Shown piece by piece: positions 12,640 to 21,516 of a stretch of 64,000 nucleotides of DNA. This DNA comes from Streptomyces venezuelae. Lineage in GTDB: Bacteria > Actinomycetota > Actinomycetes > Streptomycetales > Streptomycetaceae. Both the position numbers and the translations under genes were made by a program. Location: the NCBI RefSeq assembly GCF_008642275.1, contig NZ_CP029189.1, positions 4,438,501-4,502,500 on the forward strand, read 5' to 3'. Numbering within the stretch: the stretch's first letter is position 1; each line of letters opens with the position of its first letter. A model generated the notes under the pieces. The model saw nothing but the letters and a program-made list of their open reading frames with translations. It had not been told where the DNA came from and made no database searches.

Positions 12640-13614
12640 CGCATCCTCGTGACCGGCGGCGCCGGCTTCATCGGTTCAGAATTCGTCCGCCAGCAGCTCG
12701 CTGCAGATGCCACGGCGCAGATCACTGTCTTCGACAAGCTGACGTACTCGGGCGTCGAGGCCAACCTCGCCCCGGTCGCCGGGCACTCCGGATACACCTT
12801 CGTCAAGGGTGACATCTGCGACGCGAACGCCGTCGACCAGGTCATGCCCGGTCATGACGTCGTCGTGCACTTCGCGGCCGAGTCCCACGTGGACCGCTCG
12901 ATCGCCGGCGCGGGCCCGTTCGTGATGACCAACGTCGTCGGCACCCAGGTGCTGCTCGACTCCGCCCGCAAGCACGGCGTCGGCCGCTTCGTCCACATCT
13001 CCACCGACGAGGTCTACGGCTCGATCAGCGAGGGCTCCTGGACGGAGGAGTGGCCGCTGGTGCCGAACTCCCCGTACTCCGCCTCGAAGGCGTCCTCCGA
13101 CCTGCTGGCGCTGGCCTACCACCGCACCCACGGCATGGACGTGGTGGTCACCCGCTGCTCCAACAACTACGGGCACTACCAGTTCCCGGAGAAGGTCATC
13201 CCGCTGTTCGTCTCGAACCTGATGGACGGCAAGAAGGTCCCGCTGTACGGCAACGGCGGCAACGTCCGCGACTGGCTGCACGTCTCCGACCACTGCCGCG
13301 GCATCGACCTGGCCATGCGCAAGGGCCGGGCCGGCGAGGTCTACAACATCGGCGGCGGCACCGAGCTCACCAACAAGGAGCTCACCGGTGTCCTGCTGGA
13401 GGCCGCCGGCCTCGGCTGGGACATGGTCGAGCAGGTCGAGGACCGCAAGGGCCACGACCTCCGCTACTCCATCGACATCAGCAAGATCGGCGCCGAGCTG
13501 GGTTACGCCCCGCAGGTCACCTTCGAGGACGGCATCAAGGCCACCATCGACTGGTACCGCGAGAACCGCGCCTGGTGGGAGCCGCTCAAGGTGAAGGCGG
13601 CCCTGCAGAAGTGA
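12637..13614 (+). CDS. rmlB: dTDP-glucose 4,6-dehydratase
   Basis: RmlB is an extended short-chain dehydrogenase that converts dTDP-glucose to the 4-keto-6-deoxy sugar. It has 325 residues, the NAD-binding GGAGFIG (residues 7-13), the catalytic TDE triplet (123-125) in HISTDEVYG, and YSASK (147-151) supplying Tyr and Lys. The ATG has no ribosome-binding site and sits just after a -10 box, suggesting leaderless translation. Its stop overlaps the rmlD start as GTGA. Confidence 0.96.
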   Translation: MRILVTGGAGFIGSEFVRQQLAADATAQITVFDKLTYSGVEANLAPVAGHSGYTFVKGDICDANAVDQVMPGHDVVVHFAAESHVDRSIAGAGPFVMTNVVGTQVLLDSARKHGVGRFVHISTDEVYGSISEGSWTEEWPLVPNSPYSASKASSDLLALAYHRTHGMDVVVTRCSNNYGHYQFPEKVIPLFVSNLMDGKKVPLYGNGGNVRDWLHVSDHCRGIDLAMRKGRAGEVYNIGGGTELTNKELTGVLLEAAGLGWDMVEQVEDRKGHDLRYSIDISKIGAELGYAPQVTFEDGIKATIDWYRENRAWWEPLKVKAALQK

Positions 13615-14522
13615 CCGCGAACCCGGAAGCCGGCCGCTGGCTCGTCACCGGCGCCGCCGGAATGCTCGGCAAGGACGTCCTGGCCGTCCTGAAGGACGCC
13701 GGCATCGAGGCCACGGGCGCGGGCCGCGCCGACCTCGACATCACCGACCCGGCAGCCGTCCGGGCCGCCGTCGAGGGTGCCGCGGTCGTCGTCAACTGCG
13801 CGGCCTGGACCGACGTGGACGGTGCCGAGACCGCCGAGGAAGCCGCCACCGCCGTCAACGGCACCGGCGTACGCGTCCTCGCCGCGGCCTGCGCCGACGC
13901 CGGTGCGCGCCTGCTGCACGTCTCCACCGACTACGTGCTGCCCGGCGACGCCGCGCAGCCGTACCCGGAGGACGCCGAGACCGGTCCGGTCAACGCCTAC
14001 GGGCGCTCGAAGCTGGTCGGCGAACGGGCCGTCGCCGAACTGCTCCCGCAGGACGGCTACGTCGTGCGGACCGCATGGCTGTACGGCGAGCACGGCGCGA
14101 ACTTCGTCGCCACCATGCTGAAGCTGGCCGCCCAGCGGGACACCCTCGACGTGGTCGACGACCAGCACGGCCAGCCCACTTGGTCCTACGCGCTGGCCCG
14201 GCACCTGGTCGCCCTCGGCCTCGCCGCGCTGGCGGGCAAGGCCCCGGGCGGTATCTACCACGGCACGGCGAGCGGCCGTACGACGTGGATGGGACTGGCA
14301 CGCGAGGCGTACCGGCTGAGCGGGCTCGACCCCGAGCGGATCCGGCCGACGACCTCCGAGGCGTTCGTACGTCCCGCCGTGCGGCCGGCCTTCAGTGTCC
14401 TTGCTCACGACGGCTGGTCGGCGGCCGGGCTGGAACCGCTGCCCGAGTGGCGGGCGCAGCTTGCCGAGGCGATCACCCGCCCGGCCTTCGCTGATCTGCT
14501 GGGACTCCCCTCCACCAGGTGA
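13611..14522 (+). CDS. rmlD: dTDP-4-dehydrorhamnose reductase
   Basis: RmlD reduces the 4-keto group to give dTDP-L-rhamnose. The 303-residue product has the Rossmann motif GAAGMLG (residues 14-20) and the catalytic YGRSK (130-134), with the DYVLPG and ARHL segments of the family. The GTG at 13611 overlaps the rmlB stop (GTGA), so rmlB-rmlD form a coupled pair; upstream in-frame sequence overlaps rmlB and is not used. A hairpin follows at 14560. Confidence 0.94.
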   Translation: MTANPEAGRWLVTGAAGMLGKDVLAVLKDAGIEATGAGRADLDITDPAAVRAAVEGAAVVVNCAAWTDVDGAETAEEAATAVNGTGVRVLAAACADAGARLLHVSTDYVLPGDAAQPYPEDAETGPVNAYGRSKLVGERAVAELLPQDGYVVRTAWLYGEHGANFVATMLKLAAQRDTLDVVDDQHGQPTWSYALARHLVALGLAALAGKAPGGIYHGTASGRTTWMGLAREAYRLSGLDPERIRPTTSEAFVRPAVRPAFSVLAHDGWSAAGLEPLPEWRAQLAEAITRPAFADLLGLPSTR

Positions 14523-14559
14523 GCCGGCGCGGCTGATCGCCCGCACCCGCACGTTGCCG

Positions 14560-14592
14560 ACGGGGCCCGGGACGCAACCTTTCGGGCCCCGT
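14560..14592 (+). terminator. rmlBD terminator
   Basis: ACGGGGCCCG (14560-14569) pairs with CGGGCCCCGT (14583-14592) across a 13-base loop, 38 bases after rmlD. Just beyond it, TATGCT/TATAAA-like hexamers at 14613-14629 may be the -10 of the next operon, with only weak -35 candidates. Confidence 0.65.
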
Positions 14593-14665
14593 TGGCGTCC
14601 TGTCCGGTGCCATATGCTTCTCCTATAAAGATGTTGGCCCCTTCGCGCGAAAGGCGCCGTCCGCT

Positions 14666-15067
14666 GTGCGACTCTCCGTTCTGACCTCCATCACCGGTCT
14701 GCTGGTGCTGGGGTACATCCTCGAGCTGCTGCGCCGCCAGCAACTGCGGGAGAAGTACGCGGCGATATGGCTCGCGATCGGATTGCTGGTCGCCCCGCTC
14801 GGGTTCGTCCCCGACCTGCTCGACCCGGTCGCCAGGTCCCTCGGCGTGGCATCCGGCGTGAGCCTGGTGCTCTTCGTCGGATTCGTCCTGGTCCTGCTGG
14901 TGAGCCTGCACCTCAGCTGGGAGACCAGCCGCCTGGAGGCGGAGACCCGCACCCTCGCGGAGGACGTCGCGCTGATCCGCGCGCACCTCGTCCAGCAGGG
15001 CGGTTACCCCAGCACGTCGCCGCGCGCGGAGGAATCCGGCGCCATCGAGGCACAGGTGAACTCGTGA
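14666..15067 (+). CDS. DUF2304 family membrane protein
   Basis: A 133-residue membrane protein with two or three helices (about residues 4-20, 34-50 and 62-84) and a C-terminal amphipathic, acidic segment (TSRLEAETRTLAEDVALIRAHL). The LRRQQLREKYAAIWLAIGLL stretch is typical of DUF2304, small proteins that usually sit beside dolichol-phosphate-mannose-like GT2 genes. The stop overlaps the GT2 start as GTGA, consistent with a partner role such as anchoring or activating the transferase (inference). It opens the transferase/flippase operon. Confidence 0.82.
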   Translation: MRLSVLTSITGLLVLGYILELLRRQQLREKYAAIWLAIGLLVAPLGFVPDLLDPVARSLGVASGVSLVLFVGFVLVLLVSLHLSWETSRLEAETRTLAEDVALIRAHLVQQGGYPSTSPRAEESGAIEAQVNS

Positions 15068-15870
15068 ACGACGGTCGTCGCGTTCTGATCATTCTTCCCG
15101 CCTGGAACGAGCAGGACGGGCTGCCGTCCGTCCTGCGCGAGATCCAGCAGCAACTGCCGTACGTGGACACCCTGGTGGTCGACGACGGCTCGGCGGACAA
15201 CACCGCCGAGGTGGCCCGGGCCGCCGGCTCCGCCGTCGCCCAGCTGCCGTTCAACCTCGGTGTCGGCGGCGCGATGCGGCTCGGCTACCGCTACGCGCAG
15301 CAGCACGGCTACGACGTGGCGATCCAGGTCGACGCGGACGGCCAGCACGACCCGGCGTACGTGCCGGCGCTGCTGGAGCGCCTCGCCGCCGGCGACGCCG
15401 ACCTGGTCATCGGTGCCCGGTTCGCCGGCGACGGCGACTACACGGTGCGCGGCCCCCGCAAGTGGGCGATGTCGCTGCTGTCCGTGGTGCTGTCGCGGAT
15501 CACCCGGACCAAGCTCACCGACACCACCTCGGGCTTCCGTGCCTGCAACCGGCCGCTCATCGAGTTCTTCGCCCGCTGGTACCCCGTGGAGTACCTCGGC
15601 GACACCATCGAGTCCATGGTCGGCGCGGCCCGCTCCGGCTTCACCGTGCGCCAGATACCCGTGGCGATGCGGGAGCGGACCACCGGCCGGCCGAGCGCCT
15701 CGCCGTTCCGGGCGATGGTCTACCTCACCCGGGCCGGCCTCGTGCTGTTGCTCGCGATGATCCGCCGGATGCCGGCCGAGCTCAAGACGTTTACCCCCGG
15801 CACCCCGGCGTACGCCGCCTCCCAGGAGCGCACCGCCGAGCTGGTCGCCCGCGAGCTGACCAGGGCGTAG
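15064..15870 (+). CDS. glycosyltransferase family 2 (polyprenyl-phosphate sugar synthase-like)
   Basis: The 268-residue GT-A fold protein starts at a GTG overlapping the previous stop. It shows ILPAWNEQDGLPSVL, VVDDGSADNT and the metal/sugar-nucleotide motif VDADGQHD (residues 89-96), plus GARFAGDG and TDTTSGFRACNR. This profile matches DPM1/GtrB-like enzymes that load a sugar from a nucleotide donor onto polyprenyl phosphate. The C-terminal part has one amphipathic segment but no strong membrane helices, which may explain the need for the DUF2304 partner. The sugar donated is not known. Confidence 0.88.
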   Translation: MNDGRRVLIILPAWNEQDGLPSVLREIQQQLPYVDTLVVDDGSADNTAEVARAAGSAVAQLPFNLGVGGAMRLGYRYAQQHGYDVAIQVDADGQHDPAYVPALLERLAAGDADLVIGARFAGDGDYTVRGPRKWAMSLLSVVLSRITRTKLTDTTSGFRACNRPLIEFFARWYPVEYLGDTIESMVGAARSGFTVRQIPVAMRERTTGRPSASPFRAMVYLTRAGLVLLLAMIRRMPAELKTFTPGTPAYAASQERTAELVARELTRA

Positions 15871-15879
15871 GCGGAGAAC

Positions 15880-16764
15880 ATGTCGCGTTTCGAGATCCTC
15901 CTGCCGTACTACGGCGACGTCGCGCTGATGCAGGACGCCGTACGCAGCGTCCTGGCCCAGGACGGCGACGACTGGCGCCTCACCGTCGTCGACGACGGCA
16001 CCGAGCCGGGTGTCCCGGAGTGGTTCGAGCAGCTCGCCGACCCCCGGGTCCGCTACCTCCGCAACGAGCGCAACCTCGGGGTGACCGGCAACTTCAACCG
16101 CTGCGTCGAACTCGCCGAGTACGAGTACCTGGTGCTCATGGGCTGCGACGACCTCATGAAGCCGAACTACCTCCAGGTCGTGCGGGCGACCGCCGACCGC
16201 GAGCCCACCGCGGCGATGATCCAGCCGGGCGTCCAGGTCATCGGCACCGACGGCCTCCCGTACGACACCCTGGCCGACCGGACCAAGCGCAAGCTGTACG
16301 CGCCCAAGGGCCCGGGCCGGGCCCTGCTCGGCGGCGAGGAGCTGGCCACCAGCCTGCTGCGCGGGAACTGGCTGTACTTCCCGTCGATCTGCTGGCGCAC
16401 CGAGGCGATCAAGCGCTTCTCCTTCAGGGCCGACCTCGGCGTGATCCAGGACCTCGCCCTGGTCGTGGACCTGCTGGTGGCGGGGGAGACCCTGGCCACC
16501 ACACCGGAGGTCTGCTTCAGCTACCGCCGGCACGCCGAGAGCGAGTCCTCGGCCAAGGCCTACACGGGCCATCGTTTCGAGGAGGCCAAGCGCTTCTTCG
16601 TCGAGACCGCCGACCGCCTGGACCGGCACGGCTGGCCGCGCGCCGCCAAGGTCTCCCGGCTGCACCTCTCCTCCCGGCTGCACGCGATCACCCTGCTGCC
16701 CGGCGCCGCGATGAAGGCCGGGCGGCCCGGTGTCAGCGCCATGCTCCGTCACGCCACGCGCTGA
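15880..16764 (+). CDS. glycosyltransferase family 2
   Basis: A soluble 294-residue GT-A enzyme with FEILLPYYGDVALMQDAVRSVL, a VVDDGTEP loop and the acidic GCDDL at about residues 88-92 in place of a classic DXD. It resembles rhamnosyl- and glucosyltransferases of surface polysaccharide loci. With the complete rml pathway next door, dTDP-rhamnose is the obvious candidate donor, but nothing in the sequence proves it. It starts nine bases after the upstream GT2 with GGAGA as ribosome site. Confidence 0.85.
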   Translation: MSRFEILLPYYGDVALMQDAVRSVLAQDGDDWRLTVVDDGTEPGVPEWFEQLADPRVRYLRNERNLGVTGNFNRCVELAEYEYLVLMGCDDLMKPNYLQVVRATADREPTAAMIQPGVQVIGTDGLPYDTLADRTKRKLYAPKGPGRALLGGEELATSLLRGNWLYFPSICWRTEAIKRFSFRADLGVIQDLALVVDLLVAGETLATTPEVCFSYRRHAESESSAKAYTGHRFEEAKRFFVETADRLDRHGWPRAAKVSRLHLSSRLHAITLLPGAAMKAGRPGVSAMLRHATR

Positions 16765-16789
16765 GCGTGCGGCCGATGAAAGCTGCTGG

Positions 16790-18088
16790 ATGAACCCGAT
16801 AGCAAGACTGCTCAAGGCCCTGCCCCCCGGGACCGCCATGGTCGCGGGGGGCACCGCTGTGCTCGGCGCCGCCTCCTACATCCACCTCGCGGTGGCCGGA
16901 CACAGCCTCGCCAAGGCCGACATGGCCGGGGTCTCGGTGCTGTGGACGCTGGTGATGTCCGTCGGGATCGGCCTGTTCTTCCCGATCGAGCAGGAGCTCA
17001 CGCGCATCGTCGCCGCCCGTGTGGTGCGCGGTGAGGGCTCCGCACCGGTGCTCCGGAAGGCGGGGCTGCTGACCGCGGGTGTCCTCGCCGTGGTCCTCGG
17101 CGCGCTCGCCCTGTTCGCCGGGCCGATCGCCGGCCGGCTGTTCCAGGGCGACCGGGCGATGGTCGCCGTACTCGGCGCCGCCTTCACGGGGATGGCCCTG
17201 TGCTACCTCACCCGGGGCGTCCTGGCCGGCACCGGCCGGTTCACCGCGTACGGCTCCCAGCTCGCGGTCGACGGCGGCCTGCGGATCGTCCTGGCCTTCG
17301 GCTGTGCCGCGGCCGGGCTGCACTCGGCGCTCGCCTTCGGCCTGATCCTCGTGGTGGCGCCGTTCGTCGCCCTGCTGCTCACGCTCTCCCCGACCCGGGA
17401 TGCGACGCGGCCCGGCGGTCCGATCGCCACCCGGGAGCTGGTCCGCGGCCTCGGTCCGCTGACCGCCTCCACCCTGCTGGCCCAGGTGGTCGTCAACGCG
17501 GCGGTGATGAGCACCCAGCTGCTGGAGCCGACCCGCACCGAACTGATCGCGGGCCTGCTCAGCGCCCTGGTGCTGGCCCGGGTCCCGCTCTTCGTCTTCG
17601 GCTCGCTGCAGGCCTCGCTGCTGTCCGGACTGTCCACCGTGGTGGCCGGCGGAGACCACCAGGGATTCGCCCGGATGCTCCGCAAGGCCTGTCTGGTGGT
17701 GCTCGGCCTCGGCGCCGTCGGCGGTGTGCCGGCCGTGCTGCTCGGCCCCTGGCTGATCGAGGTGCTGTTCGGGGCCGCTCCCGGCCAGCTCGGCCGCCTC
17801 GACTTCCTCTGGTTCGCCATCGGGACGACCTGCTACATGCTGGCGATGGTGCTCGGCCAGGCCCAGATGGTGCTGCACAAGCACCGGGCCCAGCTGCTCT
17901 GCTGGGTGTTCGGCACCGCGGTCCTGCTCGGTGTCACCCTGCTCCCCGGCGACATCGCCCTGCGCGTCGGCCTCGCCTACGCGGTCGGCTCGCTCGCCAC
18001 CGCGGCTGCGATGCTGCTGACGCTGCGCGGCGCCGTTCCGCGCCGTACCGACGCACCGGTACCTCTTGGACACCTCACGGAAGCCTGA
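16790..18088 (+). CDS. polysaccharide flippase-like membrane protein (MOP superfamily)
   Basis: The 432-residue protein has about 12 predicted membrane helices arranged as in Wzx/MATE-type flippases, and is inferred to move a lipid-linked saccharide across the membrane. The ATG at 16790 (MNPIARLLKALPPGTAM) follows the GT2 stop by 25 bases and is preferred to a start inside the GT2 gene. Charged residues sit in early helices and in loops (FFPIEQELTRIVAARVVRG) in a pattern common to the superfamily. It lies between the transferases and the GT-C gene, fitting a lipid-linked repeat-unit route. Confidence 0.8.
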   Translation: MNPIARLLKALPPGTAMVAGGTAVLGAASYIHLAVAGHSLAKADMAGVSVLWTLVMSVGIGLFFPIEQELTRIVAARVVRGEGSAPVLRKAGLLTAGVLAVVLGALALFAGPIAGRLFQGDRAMVAVLGAAFTGMALCYLTRGVLAGTGRFTAYGSQLAVDGGLRIVLAFGCAAAGLHSALAFGLILVVAPFVALLLTLSPTRDATRPGGPIATRELVRGLGPLTASTLLAQVVVNAAVMSTQLLEPTRTELIAGLLSALVLARVPLFVFGSLQASLLSGLSTVVAGGDHQGFARMLRKACLVVLGLGAVGGVPAVLLGPWLIEVLFGAAPGQLGRLDFLWFAIGTTCYMLAMVLGQAQMVLHKHRAQLLCWVFGTAVLLGVTLLPGDIALRVGLAYAVGSLATAAAMLLTLRGAVPRRTDAPVPLGHLTEA

Positions 18089-18092
18089 CCTC

Positions 18093-19913
18093 ATGACGCG
18101 ATTGGCCCCCAATCCCCCCGTCGACCCGGAGACGGAGCGGCCCGGCGGGGATTCCCCGGCGGACAGCCGTACTCCGTCGGCGTGGTGGCATGCCCGCTGG
18201 GTGGTGCCGCTGGCGCTGGCCGTCGGCTACGTGCTCAACGTGCTGTTCCGGCTGTCGCTGGTCAGGAAGCTGGACTACCCGACGGTCAACCCCGACGAGC
18301 CCATGTACCTGGTGATGGCCAGGATGCTGGCCGGTCGGTCGACCACCGAGATCCCCAGCGACCAGGTCATCCCGGCCGGCTACTCGCTGCTCATCTCGCC
18401 GGCCCTGCGCGTCACCGAGGACCCGGTCTTCGCCTACCACCTGATCCTGGGCATCAACGCACTGCTCAGCTGCCTCGTGCTGCCCCTCGCGTACTGGGCG
18501 CTGCGCAGGCTGGACGTCCCCCGGGCGGTGTCGTACATCGCGGCATGCGCGGTGACGCTGGTGCCGCCGGTGGTCTTCTACTCGCAGTTCGGCATGGCCG
18601 ACACCCCGCTGCCGGGCCTCGTGCTGCTGTGGCTGATCGGCCTGCACGGCCTGCTCTTGGACGGGGGCCGGCGCCGCCGGACCTGGTTCGGTCTGATGGG
18701 CGCCTTCGCGGCCGGCTACTGCCTGCTCACCCATGACCGCGGCGGCGTGATCATCGCGCTCACCGGGCTGGTCCTGCTGGCCGCGCTGGTCCGCAACTGG
18801 GCTCCGCGGATCGCCTCCGCACTCTGCCTGGCCGTGCTGGCCGTCATGTTCGTCCTCAAGCAGCTGATGACGAGCTGGATGATGTCCAGGATCGACGGGG
18901 CGAAGCCGAGCGAGGTCGGCAACGCCGTCTTCCAGACCCTTGAGAACACCCGCCTGCTGCGGCGCACCATCATGCGCGTGGTCGGGCACATCTGGTACTT
19001 CCTGACCAGCACCTGGGGGCTGGGCGCACTGGCCCTGCTCGTCTGCGTGCTCGTGGTGTTCAGCGCCCGGTTCAGCCGGGCCGACCGGGTGGTGGCCTTC
19101 CTGATGGTCTCCCTGCTGGGCGGCATCGCCCTGGCGGCGGCCGCCGGCCTGCCCAACGACCACCGGATCGACACCATCACCTACGCCCGCTACCTGTCCC
19201 CGCTGGTCGCGGTGTACCTGGTGGTCGCGGTGGCGGTGCTGTACCGGGTCCGCAGCCGGAAGAAGCTCGTGATCCTCGGCGCCGGCACCGTGGCGGTGGT
19301 CGGGGCGTTCACGGCGGTGCTGCTCCACATGGCCCAGCACCAGTGGGCCAAGTCCTACTTCATCCTGTGGGGCCTGCCCGACGCGACCTTCCTCTCCAGC
19401 CTGTGGTCGGAGGACTGGAAGCACTTCCACGCGGCGCGCACCACCGTGGTCGCCCTGATCGTCTTCGTTGTCCTGCTGGCGCTGCGCCTGCTCGGTGGCA
19501 AGCGACGTGCGGCCCTCGCCACCGGTGCCGTCTCGGTGGCGATGGCGGCCCTCGCCGGCTGGGGGACCGTGGCGATCACCGACAACGTCGTCCAGCCGAA
19601 CCACGACTGGCGCTACGCCGACGGCGCCGGCTTCCTGGAGAAGGCGGGCCTGCGGCCCGGCGACCAGCTGGTGATGGACCGGGCCTTCCGCTGGGAGACC
19701 CGGGTGACCCTGGGCTACGAGGTGCTCGACGGCCGGGTCTGGACCCGTGCGCTGATCGTGAACGAGGCGCCGCCCGCCGGAGCCAACGTGGCGGTGCTCG
19801 CCCTCGTCGACGACTCCGCCCCGCCCACCGACAGCTGGCGCAGGGTGCCGGCCGGCTGGCACGTCGACCGCCACGTCCCGGAGTACGATTTCGTGATCTG
19901 GCGACGCGACTAG
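18093..19913 (+). CDS. GT-C type integral membrane glycosyltransferase
   Basis: A 606-residue protein with a 40-residue Pro/Asp-rich cytosolic head, a first helix at about residues 42-62, and the motif NPDEPMYLVMARML directly after it. An acidic pair in the first extracytoplasmic loop is the hallmark of GT-C enzymes (ArnT/PMT-like), which use polyprenyl-phosphate sugars. About 11-13 helices follow, then a C-terminal extracytoplasmic domain ending VPEYDFVIWRRD. It probably transfers the sugar made available by the GT2/DUF2304 pair onto a surface polymer (inference). It is the last gene of its operon, followed by a strong terminator. Confidence 0.8.
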   Translation: MTRLAPNPPVDPETERPGGDSPADSRTPSAWWHARWVVPLALAVGYVLNVLFRLSLVRKLDYPTVNPDEPMYLVMARMLAGRSTTEIPSDQVIPAGYSLLISPALRVTEDPVFAYHLILGINALLSCLVLPLAYWALRRLDVPRAVSYIAACAVTLVPPVVFYSQFGMADTPLPGLVLLWLIGLHGLLLDGGRRRRTWFGLMGAFAAGYCLLTHDRGGVIIALTGLVLLAALVRNWAPRIASALCLAVLAVMFVLKQLMTSWMMSRIDGAKPSEVGNAVFQTLENTRLLRRTIMRVVGHIWYFLTSTWGLGALALLVCVLVVFSARFSRADRVVAFLMVSLLGGIALAAAAGLPNDHRIDTITYARYLSPLVAVYLVVAVAVLYRVRSRKKLVILGAGTVAVVGAFTAVLLHMAQHQWAKSYFILWGLPDATFLSSLWSEDWKHFHAARTTVVALIVFVVLLALRLLGGKRRAALATGAVSVAMAALAGWGTVAITDNVVQPNHDWRYADGAGFLEKAGLRPGDQLVMDRAFRWETRVTLGYEVLDGRVWTRALIVNEAPPAGANVAVLALVDDSAPPTDSWRRVPAGWHVDRHVPEYDFVIWRRD

Positions 19914-19930
19914 TCGCAGAGGATCCGTGG

Positions 19931-19966
19931 CGAGAGGCCCCGCACCGCACGGTGCGGGGCCTCTCG
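19931..19966 (+). terminator. terminator of the glycan operon
   Basis: A perfect 16-bp stem (19931-19946 with 19951-19966) with a GCAC loop, 17 bases after the GT-C stop, followed by TTCGTT. Confidence 0.9.
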
Positions 19967-20012
19967 TTCGTTGCGGGTCCCCACGCATGCATACGTACAC
20001 ACGGGGTGGGCC

Positions 20013-21125
20013 ATGGGCGGGAAAGACGAGGACGCGCGCGGCGCGGGCATATCCGACGAGGAGCTGGCGGAGTTCCTGGAGCGGGCCTCCTCGGGCAGCG
20101 GACAGGCGCCGAGGGAGCCGTCGGCGCGGGCCCGGATGGTGACCGAGCGGCTGCGCGACCGGCAGGATCCGCCTCCTGGGTGGCGCACCGGCCCGGTCGG
20201 GCCGCGGACGCGGGGCGGGCGGGGCCGGGGCGGGCGGCGGATCAAGGCCACCCTGGCCGTCGTCTTCATCGCCGGGCTCGCGCTGGTCGCGCTGCGGCCC
20301 GAGCTGGTGATCGACCGGGTCACGGGCAAGGCCGGTGCCCGACAGGACGCGAAGGCCCCGCTGGCCGCCGAGACGGCCCGGCCGACCGCGCCCCCGCCGC
20401 CGGTGGATCCCGACCAGCCGACGCTGAAGGAGCCCTTCCGCGGCTCTCCGGCCCTCCAGTGGGCCGACGGGGCCGCCGGGATCGAGGTCCCCGAGGCCAC
20501 CGCCGTGGGCTGGCTGCCGAAGGAGAAGGTCGCGGAAGCGCTGCAGCAGGTCAGGCAGTTCCTCGTCGCGGCCAACCTGGACCCGGCGACCCTGCGCGGC
20601 GAACGCCCCGCCACGGCCCTGGCGCTCCTCGATCCCCAGCAGCCGGACGTCCCGCAGCGGCTGGAGCAGTACCTGACGAGGCCCACGGCGCAGGACACCC
20701 CGGTGACGCTCTTCACCCGCTTCGATCCGGCCGCGGTCAAGCCGGTGGGCGACGTCGTCAAGGTGCGCGGCAGCATGCGCGTGGAGGAGGGGGAGCCCGG
20801 GGAGGTGCGCGTGGTGACGGACTACACCTTCGTCCACCCGATGAGCAAGGGGGGTACGAGCGTGCAGCGCACGATCGTGCGCCGGCAGATCACCCTGTCC
20901 CTGCTCGACCCTGCGCGCTGGAAGGCCACCGGGGACCGGCTCCAGCTGCATGAGCACCGTGCGGAGTGGTCGAACGTGGAATGCGGGACGGCCGACGGCT
21001 ACCTGCATCCGCAGTTCCCGCAGGACGCGCCGACCGGTCCGACGCCCACCGGGCCCGCCACGGACCCGTACGACCGCAGCAAGGACATCAGCGGCGGGGA
21101 ATGCGGGACGCTCACCCGCTCCTGA
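20013..21125 (+). CDS. membrane-anchored protein of unknown function
   Basis: No family is recognised. The 370-residue product has a cytosolic head containing ISDEELAEFLERA, a Gly/Arg-rich stretch (TRGGRGRGGRRIK), one membrane helix at about residues 79-95 and an extracytoplasmic domain of about 270 residues. That domain contains VTLFTRFDPAAVKPVGDVVKVRG and, near the end, two Cys residues (VECGTADG and GGECGTL) that could form a disulfide. The ATG at 20013 is preceded by GGGGTGGG. It stands alone between the glycan terminator and the rpsJ promoter. Confidence 0.72.
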   Translation: MGGKDEDARGAGISDEELAEFLERASSGSGQAPREPSARARMVTERLRDRQDPPPGWRTGPVGPRTRGGRGRGGRRIKATLAVVFIAGLALVALRPELVIDRVTGKAGARQDAKAPLAAETARPTAPPPPVDPDQPTLKEPFRGSPALQWADGAAGIEVPEATAVGWLPKEKVAEALQQVRQFLVAANLDPATLRGERPATALALLDPQQPDVPQRLEQYLTRPTAQDTPVTLFTRFDPAAVKPVGDVVKVRGSMRVEEGEPGEVRVVTDYTFVHPMSKGGTSVQRTIVRRQITLSLLDPARWKATGDRLQLHEHRAEWSNVECGTADGYLHPQFPQDAPTGPTPTGPATDPYDRSKDISGGECGTLTRS

Positions 21126-21166
21126 CCGGGGGAGGGGCCCCGCCGCGCCAGGTGCGTGGTGCGGTT

Positions 21167-21194
21167 TGACCACGCAGCGTGGCGGGGTATTCTC
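21167..21194 (+). promoter_or_regulatory. S10 operon promoter (rpsJ) with spacer inverted repeat
   Basis: TTGACC (21167-21172) and TATTCT (21189-21194) are 16 bases apart, a good vegetative promoter. The inverted repeat CCACGC-A-GCGTGG (21171-21183) begins at the end of the -35 hexamer. The implied leader is about 395 bases and holds further hairpins (CCTCCCG/CGGGAGG at 21271-21285, CCCACC/GGTGGG at 21387-21406), a GGGAATTT direct repeat (21455 and 21469), and the shared element at 21492. No gene is seen in 21126-21596. Confidence 0.8.
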
Positions 21195-21491
21195 TTCGGC
21201 CCGATTGGCCAGGTACGTGCCTCGTATGGCAGACTACTCAAGTTGCTCGGCTGAGTGCCGATGCTGCGCGCCTCCCGCCGGGAGGACCGGAAGCGAGTCC
21301 CACAGTACTCGTCGTCCTTAATCTGCCTCTCGGGGCAGCAATGGGGACGGACGTACGGGAATCTTCTGGGAAGTGTCAGCACGGTGCCCACCAGGCACTC
21401 GGTGGGTGTTTCTCCCCCGAATCGCGGTCACAGGGACCGTACCCCCTTGGACGAGGGAATTTCCGTATGGGAATTTTCTGTAGAGGGAGTG

Positions 21492-21516
21492 CGACACGCC
21501 CGACCGCGTGGGTCGG
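21492..21516 (+). promoter_or_regulatory. rpsJ leader hairpin element (shared with rpsL leader)
   Basis: This 25-base block is identical to 6406-6430 except for one A/G change and lies 80 bases before the rpsJ start. It contains the hairpin CCGACC-GCGTG-GGTCGG. It is the only other copy noticed in the window. Confidence 0.7.

Noticed and set aside
18075..21173. 1032-codon open frame on the minus strand
   Set aside because: Shadow of the GT-C gene and the membrane orphan; it would cross a strong terminator and has low-complexity sequence.
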